A stretch of DNA of 64,000 nucleotides. It comes from Gp13-AA77 sp035578005 (lineage in GTDB: Bacteria > Acidobacteriota > Terriglobia > UBA7540). A program made the position numbers and the translations under genes. The stretch covers positions 10,850 to 74,849 of the forward strand of contig DATJYK010000187.1 of assembly GCA_035578005.1 (NCBI GenBank), read 5' to 3'. The notes beneath the pieces are model-generated. The model had not been told where the DNA came from. It saw only the letters and a list, made by a program, of their open reading frames with translations, and searched no databases. Positions 51,683 through 59,707 of the stretch are shown here, in pieces. Numbering within the stretch: the stretch's first letter is position 1; each line of letters opens with the position of its first letter.

Positions 51683-52131
51683 GCAGACCCCGCTTTCGAG
51701 CTTGGCGATTTCGCATTCCGCGCCTCAGCGGCGGGGACGGACTGGAGTCATTTCCAGCATCTGAAGCCGGCCTCTGTGTCTCCGCCAGCGGAAGCCTTGA
51801 GATGGTGGAGGACGAAGAATCCGTGCGACAGGCGATCCTTCTGTTGCTTGCGACCCGACCCGGAGAACGTGTGATGCGCCCGGACTACGGTTGTGAGCTG
51901 CATCGCCTGATGTTTTCACCCAACGATGACACCACCGCGGGATTGGCGACCCATTACGTGCAACGCGCCTTGGCGCGCTGGGAGCCCCGCATCCAAGTGC
52001 TACACCTCGACACCTCGCGCGTTCAGGAAGAACCAGGACGGCTCGATATCCAGTTGGAGTACCGCGTCCGCGCGACGCAGCGAAGCGGACGATTGAATTT
52101 TCCCTTGGAGCTGTCTGGAGAGAGCATCTGA
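51679..52131 (+). CDS. Baseplate wedge protein, gp25-like
   Basis: A 150-residue protein overlapping the tip gene by 4 bases (ATGA). SVRQAILLLLATRPGERVMR followed by PDYGCELHRLMFSPND is the gp25/GPW signature (L-x-T-x-x-GER...P-x-(F/Y)G-x), and the rest gives LDIQLEYRVRATQRSGRLNF. gp25 proteins nucleate the baseplate and start the sheath. About 30 residues precede the core compared with typical 120-135-residue members. Confidence 0.93.
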   Translation: MSRPRFRAWRFRIPRLSGGDGLESFPASEAGLCVSASGSLEMVEDEESVRQAILLLLATRPGERVMRPDYGCELHRLMFSPNDDTTAGLATHYVQRALARWEPRIQVLHLDTSRVQEEPGRLDIQLEYRVRATQRSGRLNFPLELSGESI

Positions 52132-54716
52132 TGCCGCTGCAGCCTCCCAACCTGGACGACAGGAACTTCGACGAACTTCTCCAAGAGGCAACGGCGAGGA
52201 TCAGGCGGACCTGCCCTGATTGGACCGATCTTACGCCCGGCGACCCGGGCATGGCGCTATTAGATGTATTTGCCTTCCTCACCGAGATGATGATCTATCG
52301 TCTGAACCGCATCCCGGAGAAGGCCTACATTGAGTTTCTTCGCCTGATTGGCGTGAAGCTTCAGCCGCCTTCGGCCTCCAGCGTTAACATCTTGTTCAGT
52401 CTGGGCCGTGCTCCCGATCGGCGGGTTGCGATTCCTCGCGGCACTCGGATCACGCTGGCAAGGCCGGTGGGCGGCACGGAGCCGCCTGTCTTTGTGACGG
52501 CCCGTGCTGGTGCGATCGAGCCTGGCAACACGGAAGTTGAGATCCTGGCGCATCACTGCGAACTGGTTGAAGCGGAACTGGCCGGAAAGGGCACCGGCCT
52601 TCCCGGACAATGGGTAACCGCATGCCGTCCTCCCATCGTGGCGCCCACCGGCGAAGACCTGGATCTGGTCGTGGGAATCGAGGCTGCTCCTCGTGATCTG
52701 GGAGAGAGAGAGAGAGCTCTCGAGCACCAGGGCAAGGCGTACCGGGTGTGGCGGGAGGTGGACAGCTTCACCAATTTGGGGCCCGACCTCTACGTCTATA
52801 TCGCCGACCGTATGACGGGCACTATAACCTTTGCCCCAGAGGTGCGAATGTTGGGCGGGGACGGCCGCCTTGAAGAAACACCCCGGCCGCTGGCGGAGTT
52901 TCCCCCGAGCGGCAGGGAGATTCGCCTGTGGTACCGGCGCGGCGGCGGGCCGTGCAAGGCAGAGGCCAACACCCTGACCACCCTTAAGGATCCCATCGCC
53001 AGCGTACTGGCCACGAATCCGAAACCGGCGACGGGTGGCCGGGCGGCAGAAACTTTGGAGAACGCGCTTCAGCGCGGCCCTCAGGATCTGCACTCTCTCC
53101 AGCGCGCCGTCACGGCCCGGGATTTCGAGGTCGTCGCGCTGCGCAGCTCCGGGGCGGTGACGCGCGTCCGGGCGCTCACCAAGTCGGCGCTTTGGAAGCA
53201 CGCGCCACCGGGTACCGTTGAGGTGCTGCTGGTTCCCCACCTTCCCGAAGACGAAAGGGGAGGCGGCCAAGTGACCGCGAAAAGACTCCACGAGCACGAA
53301 ACCGAAGTCGCTCGACAGCAGATTCAGAGCGCGCTCGAAGAGAGGCGGCCACTTGGCACAAGCTGCGACGTAAACTGGGCTCGATACAAGACGGTCAAAG
53401 TGCAGGCGCGATTTGTGACGCACCCCGAAGAAGACATTGCGGCGGTAAAGACCAGGATCCTCGATCGTCTCCACGGCGCCATTAACCCGCTGCCCGCCGC
53501 AGCCCATCCCGGTTGGCGGTTTGGGCAGGCCCTTCGGGTGTCCAACATTTACGACGTCGCGCTTGTGGAGCCTGGGGTCAGCTATGTCGATCATGTGAGG
53601 TTCATCGTAGACGAGGTTCCGCAGAAGGGAATCCACTGCCTGGTTATGGATGCGTTTCAGCCCCATACCTGGTACGCCGGAGCGGGCTCAATACTTTTTC
53701 GCTCCATCGATGATGCGGATGGGTGGGAGCCGGCCGGCCGATTCCCTGGAGAAGATGTCCGAGCCGTCTGTCCGCACCCAGACCGGCCAGGGCTCCTGGC
53801 CGTTTGCACGAATCTTGCCGGCGAAAAGAGCGGTTCGCGGGTGCACATCTCGTGGGATTGCGGCGAAACCTGGTCGCAGGCGCCGCTCGAAACTGGCTTC
53901 CAAATCCAGGACGCGGCCTGGATAGTTCGCGACGGCGAACCGGTCCTGTTCCTGGCCACAGCGGTCGGCCTGTTCGAGGTCGGGATGCAGCCTGAGGCGT
54001 CACCCATTCAGGTCTTCGTGTCCTCGAAGGATTCCAATGGTTTTTATGCCGTCCGGGCGTCCAGGAACCAGGCTGGCGGAATCAGCGTTGCTGTGGCCGC
54101 GCAATCGACGAACGGTGTTTTCCTTTCGAACTCAGCGGGCAAGGCCAACACGTTCCGCAACATCGGGCTGGTCGGCGAGGACGTTCGGGTGCTTGCTGTG
54201 CAGCAAGCCGGGCCCGTTTACTTTTTGTGGGCGGGAGTGATGGCGGACGCCGGCGACGCCGGCAAGGGATGCTCCAGTTGGAGTTTGCTAGGAGACGCCG
54301 ACCCTCCTGAGGGCTGGCAATGGTTCAGCAAGAACTGGACCGGCGGAAGTTGCCAAGCCATCGCCTTTAGAGGCGCCACGATCGTTGCCGCCACGCATCA
54401 TGCGGGTGTGTTGCGGCTGCCGGCACGCCGGGACGATGCCGTGTGGGACGCTCCGTCCATTGGATGCGGCCTGCCACTGCGCGAAGCCGAACATCTGTTT
54501 TATCCGGTTGAAACGGTCGCGGGGGATCGTGAAGGTAAGTTCATTCTGGCTGGCGGCCCGGCGGGAATTTATCGCAGCAAGGATGGAGGCGCATCCTACA
54601 TCACGTGTTCAAGTAACGTGTTCACTGACAGGGTGACTTTACCCCCAACTTGGCTCTTCTGCTCAGGCGAACACGACATCGAAGTTGTGAGTGAAGATGA
54701 AGCAGAGCGAGATTGA
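52131..54716 (+). CDS. Baseplate J-like (gp6/Pvc11) protein fused to a sialidase-like beta-propeller
   Basis: An 861-residue protein overlapping the previous gene by one base. Residues 1-about 500 are a baseplate assembly protein: WTDLTPGDPGMALLDVFAFL, TEMMIYRLNRIPEKAYIEFL, LQRAVTARDFEVVALRSSGA and KTRILDRLHGAINPL. From about 510 on, GAGSILFRSIDDADGWE, SRVHISWDCGETWSQAP and GIYRSKDGGASYITCSSN form repeated Asp-box/BNR-type propeller blades (S-x-D-x-G-x-x-W), as in sialidases and photosystem II stability factors. Such a fusion is not usual for Pvc11 proteins. The propeller could bind a glycan or surface ligand, perhaps replacing a separate tail fibre. Confidence 0.88.
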   Translation: MPLQPPNLDDRNFDELLQEATARIRRTCPDWTDLTPGDPGMALLDVFAFLTEMMIYRLNRIPEKAYIEFLRLIGVKLQPPSASSVNILFSLGRAPDRRVAIPRGTRITLARPVGGTEPPVFVTARAGAIEPGNTEVEILAHHCELVEAELAGKGTGLPGQWVTACRPPIVAPTGEDLDLVVGIEAAPRDLGERERALEHQGKAYRVWREVDSFTNLGPDLYVYIADRMTGTITFAPEVRMLGGDGRLEETPRPLAEFPPSGREIRLWYRRGGGPCKAEANTLTTLKDPIASVLATNPKPATGGRAAETLENALQRGPQDLHSLQRAVTARDFEVVALRSSGAVTRVRALTKSALWKHAPPGTVEVLLVPHLPEDERGGGQVTAKRLHEHETEVARQQIQSALEERRPLGTSCDVNWARYKTVKVQARFVTHPEEDIAAVKTRILDRLHGAINPLPAAAHPGWRFGQALRVSNIYDVALVEPGVSYVDHVRFIVDEVPQKGIHCLVMDAFQPHTWYAGAGSILFRSIDDADGWEPAGRFPGEDVRAVCPHPDRPGLLAVCTNLAGEKSGSRVHISWDCGETWSQAPLETGFQIQDAAWIVRDGEPVLFLATAVGLFEVGMQPEASPIQVFVSSKDSNGFYAVRASRNQAGGISVAVAAQSTNGVFLSNSAGKANTFRNIGLVGEDVRVLAVQQAGPVYFLWAGVMADAGDAGKGCSSWSLLGDADPPEGWQWFSKNWTGGSCQAIAFRGATIVAATHHAGVLRLPARRDDAVWDAPSIGCGLPLREAEHLFYPVETVAGDREGKFILAGGPAGIYRSKDGGASYITCSSNVFTDRVTLPPTWLFCSGEHDIEVVSEDEAERD

Positions 54717-55263
54717 GCATTTGCTCCCCGGCGTCTTTCAGCGTACCCTCCGCCAGGGGAATCCGCTTTCCGCCCTTTTGGACGTGATGGAGGCCTTACA
54801 GGCTCCCTCGGAGGCAAAACTGCGGACGCTGGAGGCAAACTTTGACCCCCGCCGGGCGCCGGACGGTTTTGTGCCGTTTCTGGCCCGCTGGGTTGACCTA
54901 GACCGGCTGTTCGATAAGGCCGTTGAAGCAGTGCGACCCGGTGGTACGGCACCTCGACTTCTGCCCACCAGCCTAGGTCGCCTCCGCGAATTGGTGGCCA
55001 CGGCAGCGCACCTTTCGCAGTGGAGAGGCACATCGAAAGGCCTGATGCTGTTTCTGGAAACGGCGACCGGCTTGCGTGGTTTTGAAATAGAAGAGCGCTT
55101 TGCAGGGACCGAGGGTAAACTCAGGCCATTTCACTTTCTTGTTCGCGCTCCCAGGGAAGCCGCGTCGTACCGTACGTTGGTCGAACGAATCGTCGAGTCC
55201 GAGAAACCGGCTTACGTGACTTATGACATCGAGTTTGGAGAAAAGGGTCTCGACAAGGCGTGA
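54691..55263 (+). CDS. Phage tail protein I-like baseplate component (Pvc12-like)
   Basis: A 190-residue protein starting at GTG 54691 (or the ATG at 54697) inside the end of the baseplate J gene. EIEHLLPGVFQRTLRQGNPL, FLARWVDLDRLFD, LVATAAHLSQWRGTSKGLML and FLETATGLRGFEI are the typical pattern of tail protein I family members in eCIS, which attach to the J protein. The protein ends DIEFGEKGLDKA. It is the last recognisable structural gene; no receptor-binding fibre gene follows. Confidence 0.85.
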   Translation: MKMKQSEIEHLLPGVFQRTLRQGNPLSALLDVMEALQAPSEAKLRTLEANFDPRRAPDGFVPFLARWVDLDRLFDKAVEAVRPGGTAPRLLPTSLGRLRELVATAAHLSQWRGTSKGLMLFLETATGLRGFEIEERFAGTEGKLRPFHFLVRAPREAASYRTLVERIVESEKPAYVTYDIEFGEKGLDKA

Positions 55264-55449
55264 GGGCCATGGGAGACTTTGTTGCGGCGGTTGAGCGAGA
55301 GAGGCTTGGCCAACTACTCTTCCCTATCCTCGACTGAAGCGTGGGGGAGTCTTTCATCTCCGAGGGAGAGACTAGCGACTTGGCTAGCCTTCCGAACCGG
55401 ACACCAAAGGCCTCAACGACCTAAGGAAGGAGCGAAGACGGGGGAGAGC

Positions 55450-55698
55450 ATGCCCAACGTATTCAACGTGACCGCGGCATCTAGCACCGTGTCACTCGAT
55501 GCCCGAGGACACGGGGAAATTGCATTCACCGTTTCCAATGCGAGCGGGGGGCGTCTACGCGGGCGTGCCAAGGCAGAAAACAGATGGTTTGTTGTAAAGA
55601 AAACAGGCGCGCTATTGATATTGATAAAGTTGGTGGTTAACTTCAATAGCGGAGTGGGCCTCAGGTCGCGAAGGGGGAGCGATGGCGACGGTCTTTAA
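55450..55698 (+). pseudogene. Truncated duplicate of the PASTA protein N-terminus
   Basis: From the ATG at 55450 the frame reads MPNVFNVTAASSTVSLDARG to GGRLRGRAKAE, parallel to MATVFNITTASNTVRLDGQQ to RPLRGRAKLV of the next gene. After this the match stops and the frame runs into unrelated codons to 55698. It is a partial duplication of the N-terminal domain of the following gene. A 22-codon frame at 55269-55337 precedes it and is not supported. Confidence 0.55.
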
Positions 55699-56812
55699 TA
55701 TCACAACCGCTTCGAATACGGTCCGTCTCGATGGCCAGCAACGAGGCGAGGTCGCATTTACGGTTTCGAACACCAGCGGTCGTCCTCTGCGCGGTCGCGC
55801 CAAACTGGTTCCGTTAGATTCCACCCCGAAAAGCTGGCTGACCATCGCCGGCGAATCCGAACGTGATTTCCCAGCCGGCGGAGTTCAGCAGTTCACAGTG
55901 CAGGTGGCTGTTCCCTCCGAAAGCAAGGAGGGCAGGTACGTCTTTCGCCTGGACGCGGTCGCCGTGCAAAACCCTGACGAAGACTACACGCAAGGGCCCG
56001 CAATTGCATTCGTGCTGGCCAAACAGGAAAAGGCCAAGCGTTTTCCATGGTGGATCCCAGCCTTGGCGGTGTTGGTGATCGCGGCGCTTGGAGTTGGGTT
56101 CTGGCTTTTCGAAAGGGGAAAGGTAGAGGTGCCGAGCATCATCGGCAAGAACCTTGTCGATGCCAACACCGCTCTTGCTCCGCTGAACTTGAAGATCGGG
56201 AACGTTACCAACGTCCTGACTGATGCGGCAAGCATCGACAAAGTGCTGAGCCAAAGCCCGTCCGCAGGAGAGAAGGCGGCTTCCGGTTCGGCCGTCGATG
56301 TCCAAGTTGGCGTGGCAATAGTCACCGTTCCCACGGTCGTCGGCAAGTCGTACAACGATGCCGTTAGCGGACTTCACGCCGCTGTCCTCGATGTCGGGCA
56401 AGTGAGCAACGCCAACAGTCCTGGCGTTTTGACTCCGGGCTTAGTCCTGGATTCGAACCCAAAGGCAGGAAACAGTGTGAAGAGCCATTCGACTGTCGAC
56501 CTGGTTGTTCAGGACCAGAATGTGCCCGTACCCAACGTTGTGGGTCAGCCGTTCCAAACCGCAGTCGCCAGCTTGACTGCCGCCAAGCTTAAGTTAGGCA
56601 CCGTGACCGGAGACATCTATCGCGTTGTTGCGGGTGCGCCGGGCCTTCCAGGTTTGATGCGCGTTGAGCCGATGGCTGCGGTCGCCGACCAGAACCCCAA
56701 AACGGGAAGTGTCCCAATCGGTAGCGCGGTGAATCTCGTGTTCCCAAATCCAGGTATCAGGGTTAACCCTGCCCTTGTGAGACAACAAGCGACGCAGACC
56801 AGCCACTGGTAA
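55682..56812 (+). CDS. Membrane-anchored PASTA-domain protein
   Basis: A 376-residue protein with an N-terminal immunoglobulin-like domain (VAFTVSNTSGRPLRGRAKL, FTVQVAVPSESKEGRYVFRL), a membrane helix at about 123-145 (WIPALAVLVIAALGVGFWLF) and three PASTA domains (VPSIIGKNLVDANTALAPL, VPTVVGKSYNDAVSGLHA, VPNVVGQPFQTAVASLTA). PASTA domains bind peptidoglycan or muropeptides. The protein lacks a kinase domain, which is the usual partner. The topology suggests a cytoplasmic Ig-like domain and external PASTA units. Placed right behind the baseplate genes, it could anchor or regulate the injection system at the envelope; this is inference. Confidence 0.8.
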   Translation: MATVFNITTASNTVRLDGQQRGEVAFTVSNTSGRPLRGRAKLVPLDSTPKSWLTIAGESERDFPAGGVQQFTVQVAVPSESKEGRYVFRLDAVAVQNPDEDYTQGPAIAFVLAKQEKAKRFPWWIPALAVLVIAALGVGFWLFERGKVEVPSIIGKNLVDANTALAPLNLKIGNVTNVLTDAASIDKVLSQSPSAGEKAASGSAVDVQVGVAIVTVPTVVGKSYNDAVSGLHAAVLDVGQVSNANSPGVLTPGLVLDSNPKAGNSVKSHSTVDLVVQDQNVPVPNVVGQPFQTAVASLTAAKLKLGTVTGDIYRVVAGAPGLPGLMRVEPMAAVADQNPKTGSVPIGSAVNLVFPNPGIRVNPALVRQQATQTSHW

Positions 56813-56874
56813 TGCCCGGCTCTGGCAAGGCGATTCTGTTCTCCTGGCTTCAGGGTGATGTTCTCGAGGGTGAT

Positions 56875-57357
56875 ATGACGGGATCTAGGGTTTTTCTCGG
56901 TGTTTTGCTGGTTTTCGCCCTGCTCTATGCTTTGGGATTAGCGGTTGGCTTGCGGCAGAATGATTCTCAACCCGATCCCCATAACGTCAGTCCGCCCGCT
57001 TGGCTTGACTCACTGAGCGGTTGGCTTAGCCCAAGCCTGGATCTGAATACGGTCCAAACGGTTCAGGGCACGTGCCTTCAAGTCGCGCAGAAGACGTTTA
57101 CCCTACCCGAGCGATCTTCCTGCACATTGCACATCCCATCGTCCACTCAGAAATACCGGAAAGCAAAACTCCATCTCGTTGCCGGAACCTCGGCAACTTT
57201 GACCTACAACTCGACCACAAATGACGACCCTAACCTTTCAAAGCAGCAGTTGTCTTGGCCGGGTAAGGACCCACAGTCGCTGGTCGCCCAGTCTGCCGGC
57301 GGAACCCTTACCCTATCCTGCGGCTCAGGGGCAACGTGCCAGCTTCAGATGCAGTGA
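56875..57357 (+). CDS. Single-pass membrane protein of unknown function
   Basis: A 160-residue protein from the ATG at 56875, chosen because GAGGGTGAT precedes it and a membrane helix (VFLGVLLVFALLYALGLAVGL) begins at residue 6; an ATG at 56812 is alternative. The soluble domain has TVQTVQGTCLQVAQKTF, CTLHIPSS and LSCGSGATCQLQMQ, with Cys residues that could form disulfides. It looks like a periplasmic or outer-face domain of unknown family. It follows the PASTA gene closely and may be in the same operon. Confidence 0.55.
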   Translation: MTGSRVFLGVLLVFALLYALGLAVGLRQNDSQPDPHNVSPPAWLDSLSGWLSPSLDLNTVQTVQGTCLQVAQKTFTLPERSSCTLHIPSSTQKYRKAKLHLVAGTSATLTYNSTTNDDPNLSKQQLSWPGKDPQSLVAQSAGGTLTLSCGSGATCQLQMQ

Positions 57358-57369
57358 CCCTGCCCCGGC

Positions 57370-58035
57370 TTACGCTACGGCTTTGACAACCGCCGGGATT
57401 GACCGCAACACAAACCACACGGCCCATAAGAGCGCAAGAATTCCCACCACGATTGCCGCAATGGCGTCAGTTATGCTGACCAGGAAGCCGGGAACCATAC
57501 CCTGCAGGAATCCGATAATCAGTGTTGCCAGAAGCGAGGTCAGAATGAGCAGGACCAGGCCCTTGTTCTCCAGGAAGCGCTGATGAGCAAGCACCAGGCA
57601 GCCCGCGAAGACCAGTTTCAACATCATGATCAGGCTTAGAGCGATAGCGGCACCGGAGCGATTGAAGCCGCCGAAAAGAATTAGGTAAACGATAGTACCA
57701 AACGGCACCGCCACCAGAAGTGTAACCATTTCAACTAGAGCCGCAATGGCCGCGAGGATCAGCACGAAAGACAGGATGCCGATCAGAAGCGAGACCAACA
57801 GGGTCGCCACACCCTGGATCCTTCCGGTCACGCGTTCGGGAAGAAGCAGGCCCACGCCCATCAGCAGAATCGTGAACAGCAAGAGTCCGTCGAGCAGCGG
57901 CGAATAAGGAATCCCAAGTCCGATCTTGGCGTTCCCCAAGCTCTTCACCACGGCTGAGCCAACCTCCAACAACACCGTAACCAGAGCCAAAGCCAGGGCA
58001 ACGATGAAAAGTGGCTTTCGGAGTGTGTCCAACAT
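57370..58035 (-). CDS. Multi-pass membrane protein
   Basis: A 221-residue protein from the ATG at 58035 (GGAGG about 13 bases upstream). It has about six hydrophobic segments (FIVALALALVTVLLEVGSAV, LLLFTILLMGVGLLLPE, VATLLVSLLIGILSFVLIL, MVTLLVAVPFGTIVYLILFGG and others). No transporter signature is seen. It is convergent with the plus-strand operon and is separated by 12 bases from its stop. I cannot assign a function. Confidence 0.65.
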   Translation of the reverse strand: MLDTLRKPLFIVALALALVTVLLEVGSAVVKSLGNAKIGLGIPYSPLLDGLLLFTILLMGVGLLLPERVTGRIQGVATLLVSLLIGILSFVLILAAIAALVEMVTLLVAVPFGTIVYLILFGGFNRSGAAIALSLIMMLKLVFAGCLVLAHQRFLENKGLVLLILTSLLATLIIGFLQGMVPGFLVSITDAIAAIVVGILALLWAVWFVLRSIPAVVKAVA

Positions 58036-58538
58036 AAAGCGTCTTGAGCCTCCGATCTGTGCAAAGAGAGTGTAGCAAGTTTCCGTGCTTTTCGCAGGGA
58101 GACTACCGGTGTGCTCTGAGCGGAGATTCCAGGGAAAGTGTTGCAACCCACTTGATAACACCTGCAGCATCGTGCTAAGGCTCGTCGATCGCTTCATTCC
58201 GATGGTGGATCCCGCGTCGGGAAAATAGGCGCCGCTACGAGAGAGAGATCCTTGGTCAGGCCGACCCCGACTTGGCACTAAACGTGCAACGATTGACTGC
58301 TGGCAGGCCGGACCGCTCGTTGGCTAGCTGCTGTTGATGTGAAGCCAGTCTCTCGCGAGGCGACTTAGCTGTCCGGTGTACTTGCTTAAGATTTCCTAAG
58401 CGGCGGCGACACGGAGATCTTGAAAGGGCATTCACGTGGCTTGACAATGGAGACAAGGACTAGAATAGAGGCAACGGCGAAATTCCAGGGGTCGGCACCT
58501 CAGGAGGGGACCTCGGGTACGCCGGAGTTCAGAACGCC
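58036..58538. other. Intergenic region with a possible promoter
   Basis: Divergent region between the membrane protein gene and the 58.5 kb gene. A perfect TTGACA at 58441-58446 on the plus strand is followed by TAGAATAGAGG, but -10 spacing is short (14 bases for TAGAAT), so the promoter call is weak. No repeat or RNA gene recognised. Confidence 0.35.
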
Positions 58539-59372
58539 ATGAGGGTGAAACGCCGTTCAGGACGGATGGTTCTGATGCTCGCCTGCGTATTCCTCTGTGG
58601 CTGCCCATCGAGCGGCTGGGCACAGGATCCAACGGCAGACCAAATCTCAGGCTTGATTCAGCAGTTGCACGATGGTGACCCGCGCACTCGCGCCATCGCG
58701 GCGGAGAAACTGCTGAGGGCGCCAGGCAAGCAGGTGATTCCTGCCCTCATCGACGCGCTCAAGGCTCTCATCCAGAACCAGCAGGAGTTCAATAACGCGG
58801 TTCAGGAGTTCAAGAAGCAGCAAGGCAGCGCTGATCCGCAGTATGGTAAGGCGGAAAGTGACTTTCAGGATCTCGCGAGCCGTGACACGGAATGGAAGCA
58901 GCAGGCGCAAGCTTACCTCAACCAGATCTCCGATCTCAGAAAGTCCAGCGCCACACCACCTCCGTCCGGCAATGCCGCGCCGTCCGCAACAGCTCAGACA
59001 ACACCTGCCCTTAAGCCCCAGATCACTCTGGTGGTGCCATCCGAGGATGTCTGGACCGATCCCATACGGCGTGACACCGTTGTCCCCGCCCAGTTCGTGC
59101 TGGGAGGTGTTCACTTCGCGGCGAACCCGACTCTTCCCGACGGAGTCAACGCTCGGGCTAAGAGGGGGGACCGCGTCGAGCTCCTCTGCACGGTGGCCGA
59201 CGACGGGCAAGTGAAGTCGTGCGCCCCGCAGCAGAACACCGATTTTGCCAACCTGGTTGCGGGGTCGGCCTCTGCATGGAGGTTCAAGGATCCTATTTTG
59301 CTGAATCAGGGAAAGAAGAAGGGTGCCGACAAAAAGGTCGGGGCGTCGGTCCCGATCACCGTCGACTACTAA
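58539..59372 (+). CDS. Exported protein sharing the caspase C-terminal domain
   Basis: A 277-residue protein with a signal or lipoprotein segment (MLACVFLCGCPSSGWAQD; the Cys in CGC fits a lipobox). Residues 35-140 are helical with one HEAT-like unit (DPRTRAIAAEKLLRAPGKQV) and a coiled-coil-prone QNQQEFNNAVQEFKKQQ. The C-terminal 115 residues (WTDPIRRDTVVPAQFVLGG, LPDGVNARAKRGDRVEL, VPITVDY) are about 70% identical to the domain at the end of the caspase encoded at 33.1 kb. The domain may be a partner-binding module, possibly TonB-C-like. It has no recognised catalytic residues and lies on the far side of the injection-system operon. Confidence 0.75.
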   Translation: MRVKRRSGRMVLMLACVFLCGCPSSGWAQDPTADQISGLIQQLHDGDPRTRAIAAEKLLRAPGKQVIPALIDALKALIQNQQEFNNAVQEFKKQQGSADPQYGKAESDFQDLASRDTEWKQQAQAYLNQISDLRKSSATPPPSGNAAPSATAQTTPALKPQITLVVPSEDVWTDPIRRDTVVPAQFVLGGVHFAANPTLPDGVNARAKRGDRVELLCTVADDGQVKSCAPQQNTDFANLVAGSASAWRFKDPILLNQGKKKGADKKVGASVPITVDY

Positions 59373-59707
59373 TGCCACGCGGGAATCTCATCCTACTGGA
59401 CAATCCAAGTGGTACCACCCATGCCGCGCGCCCATTCGCTGCGTAGTTCTCGCACAACTTCTTGACATTGTACTTCGTATCTGTTAGCTAATTCTTTCAC
59501 CAGAGCGCCCTCGGAACCTGTTGCCGATGCATGATTCCGCTCCGATTGCAGCCAGCCGGGCTATGCGGCGCCTTTAGCTTAACTGCAATGGCACCATAAC
59601 GTAATCGCCGTCGCGTTCCGCCTTTACTTGGGACCTTGCCGGGGGGAATGTGCCCGGCAGAACGGTGATTCTACGGTCGTTGCTTCGCGAAAGATGAGGG
59701 AGGATCT
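59373..59707. other. Intergenic region before the TonB receptor
   Basis: A plus-strand TTGACA at 59462-59467 with TAGCTA 17 bases later is a weak promoter candidate, about 220 bases upstream of the receptor start. The binding site GAGGGAGGATCT lies at the right end. Nothing else recognised. Confidence 0.35.

Noticed and set aside
45495..55263. Prophage
   Set aside because: No capsid, portal, terminase, integrase or lysis cassette; gene set and order match contractile injection systems.
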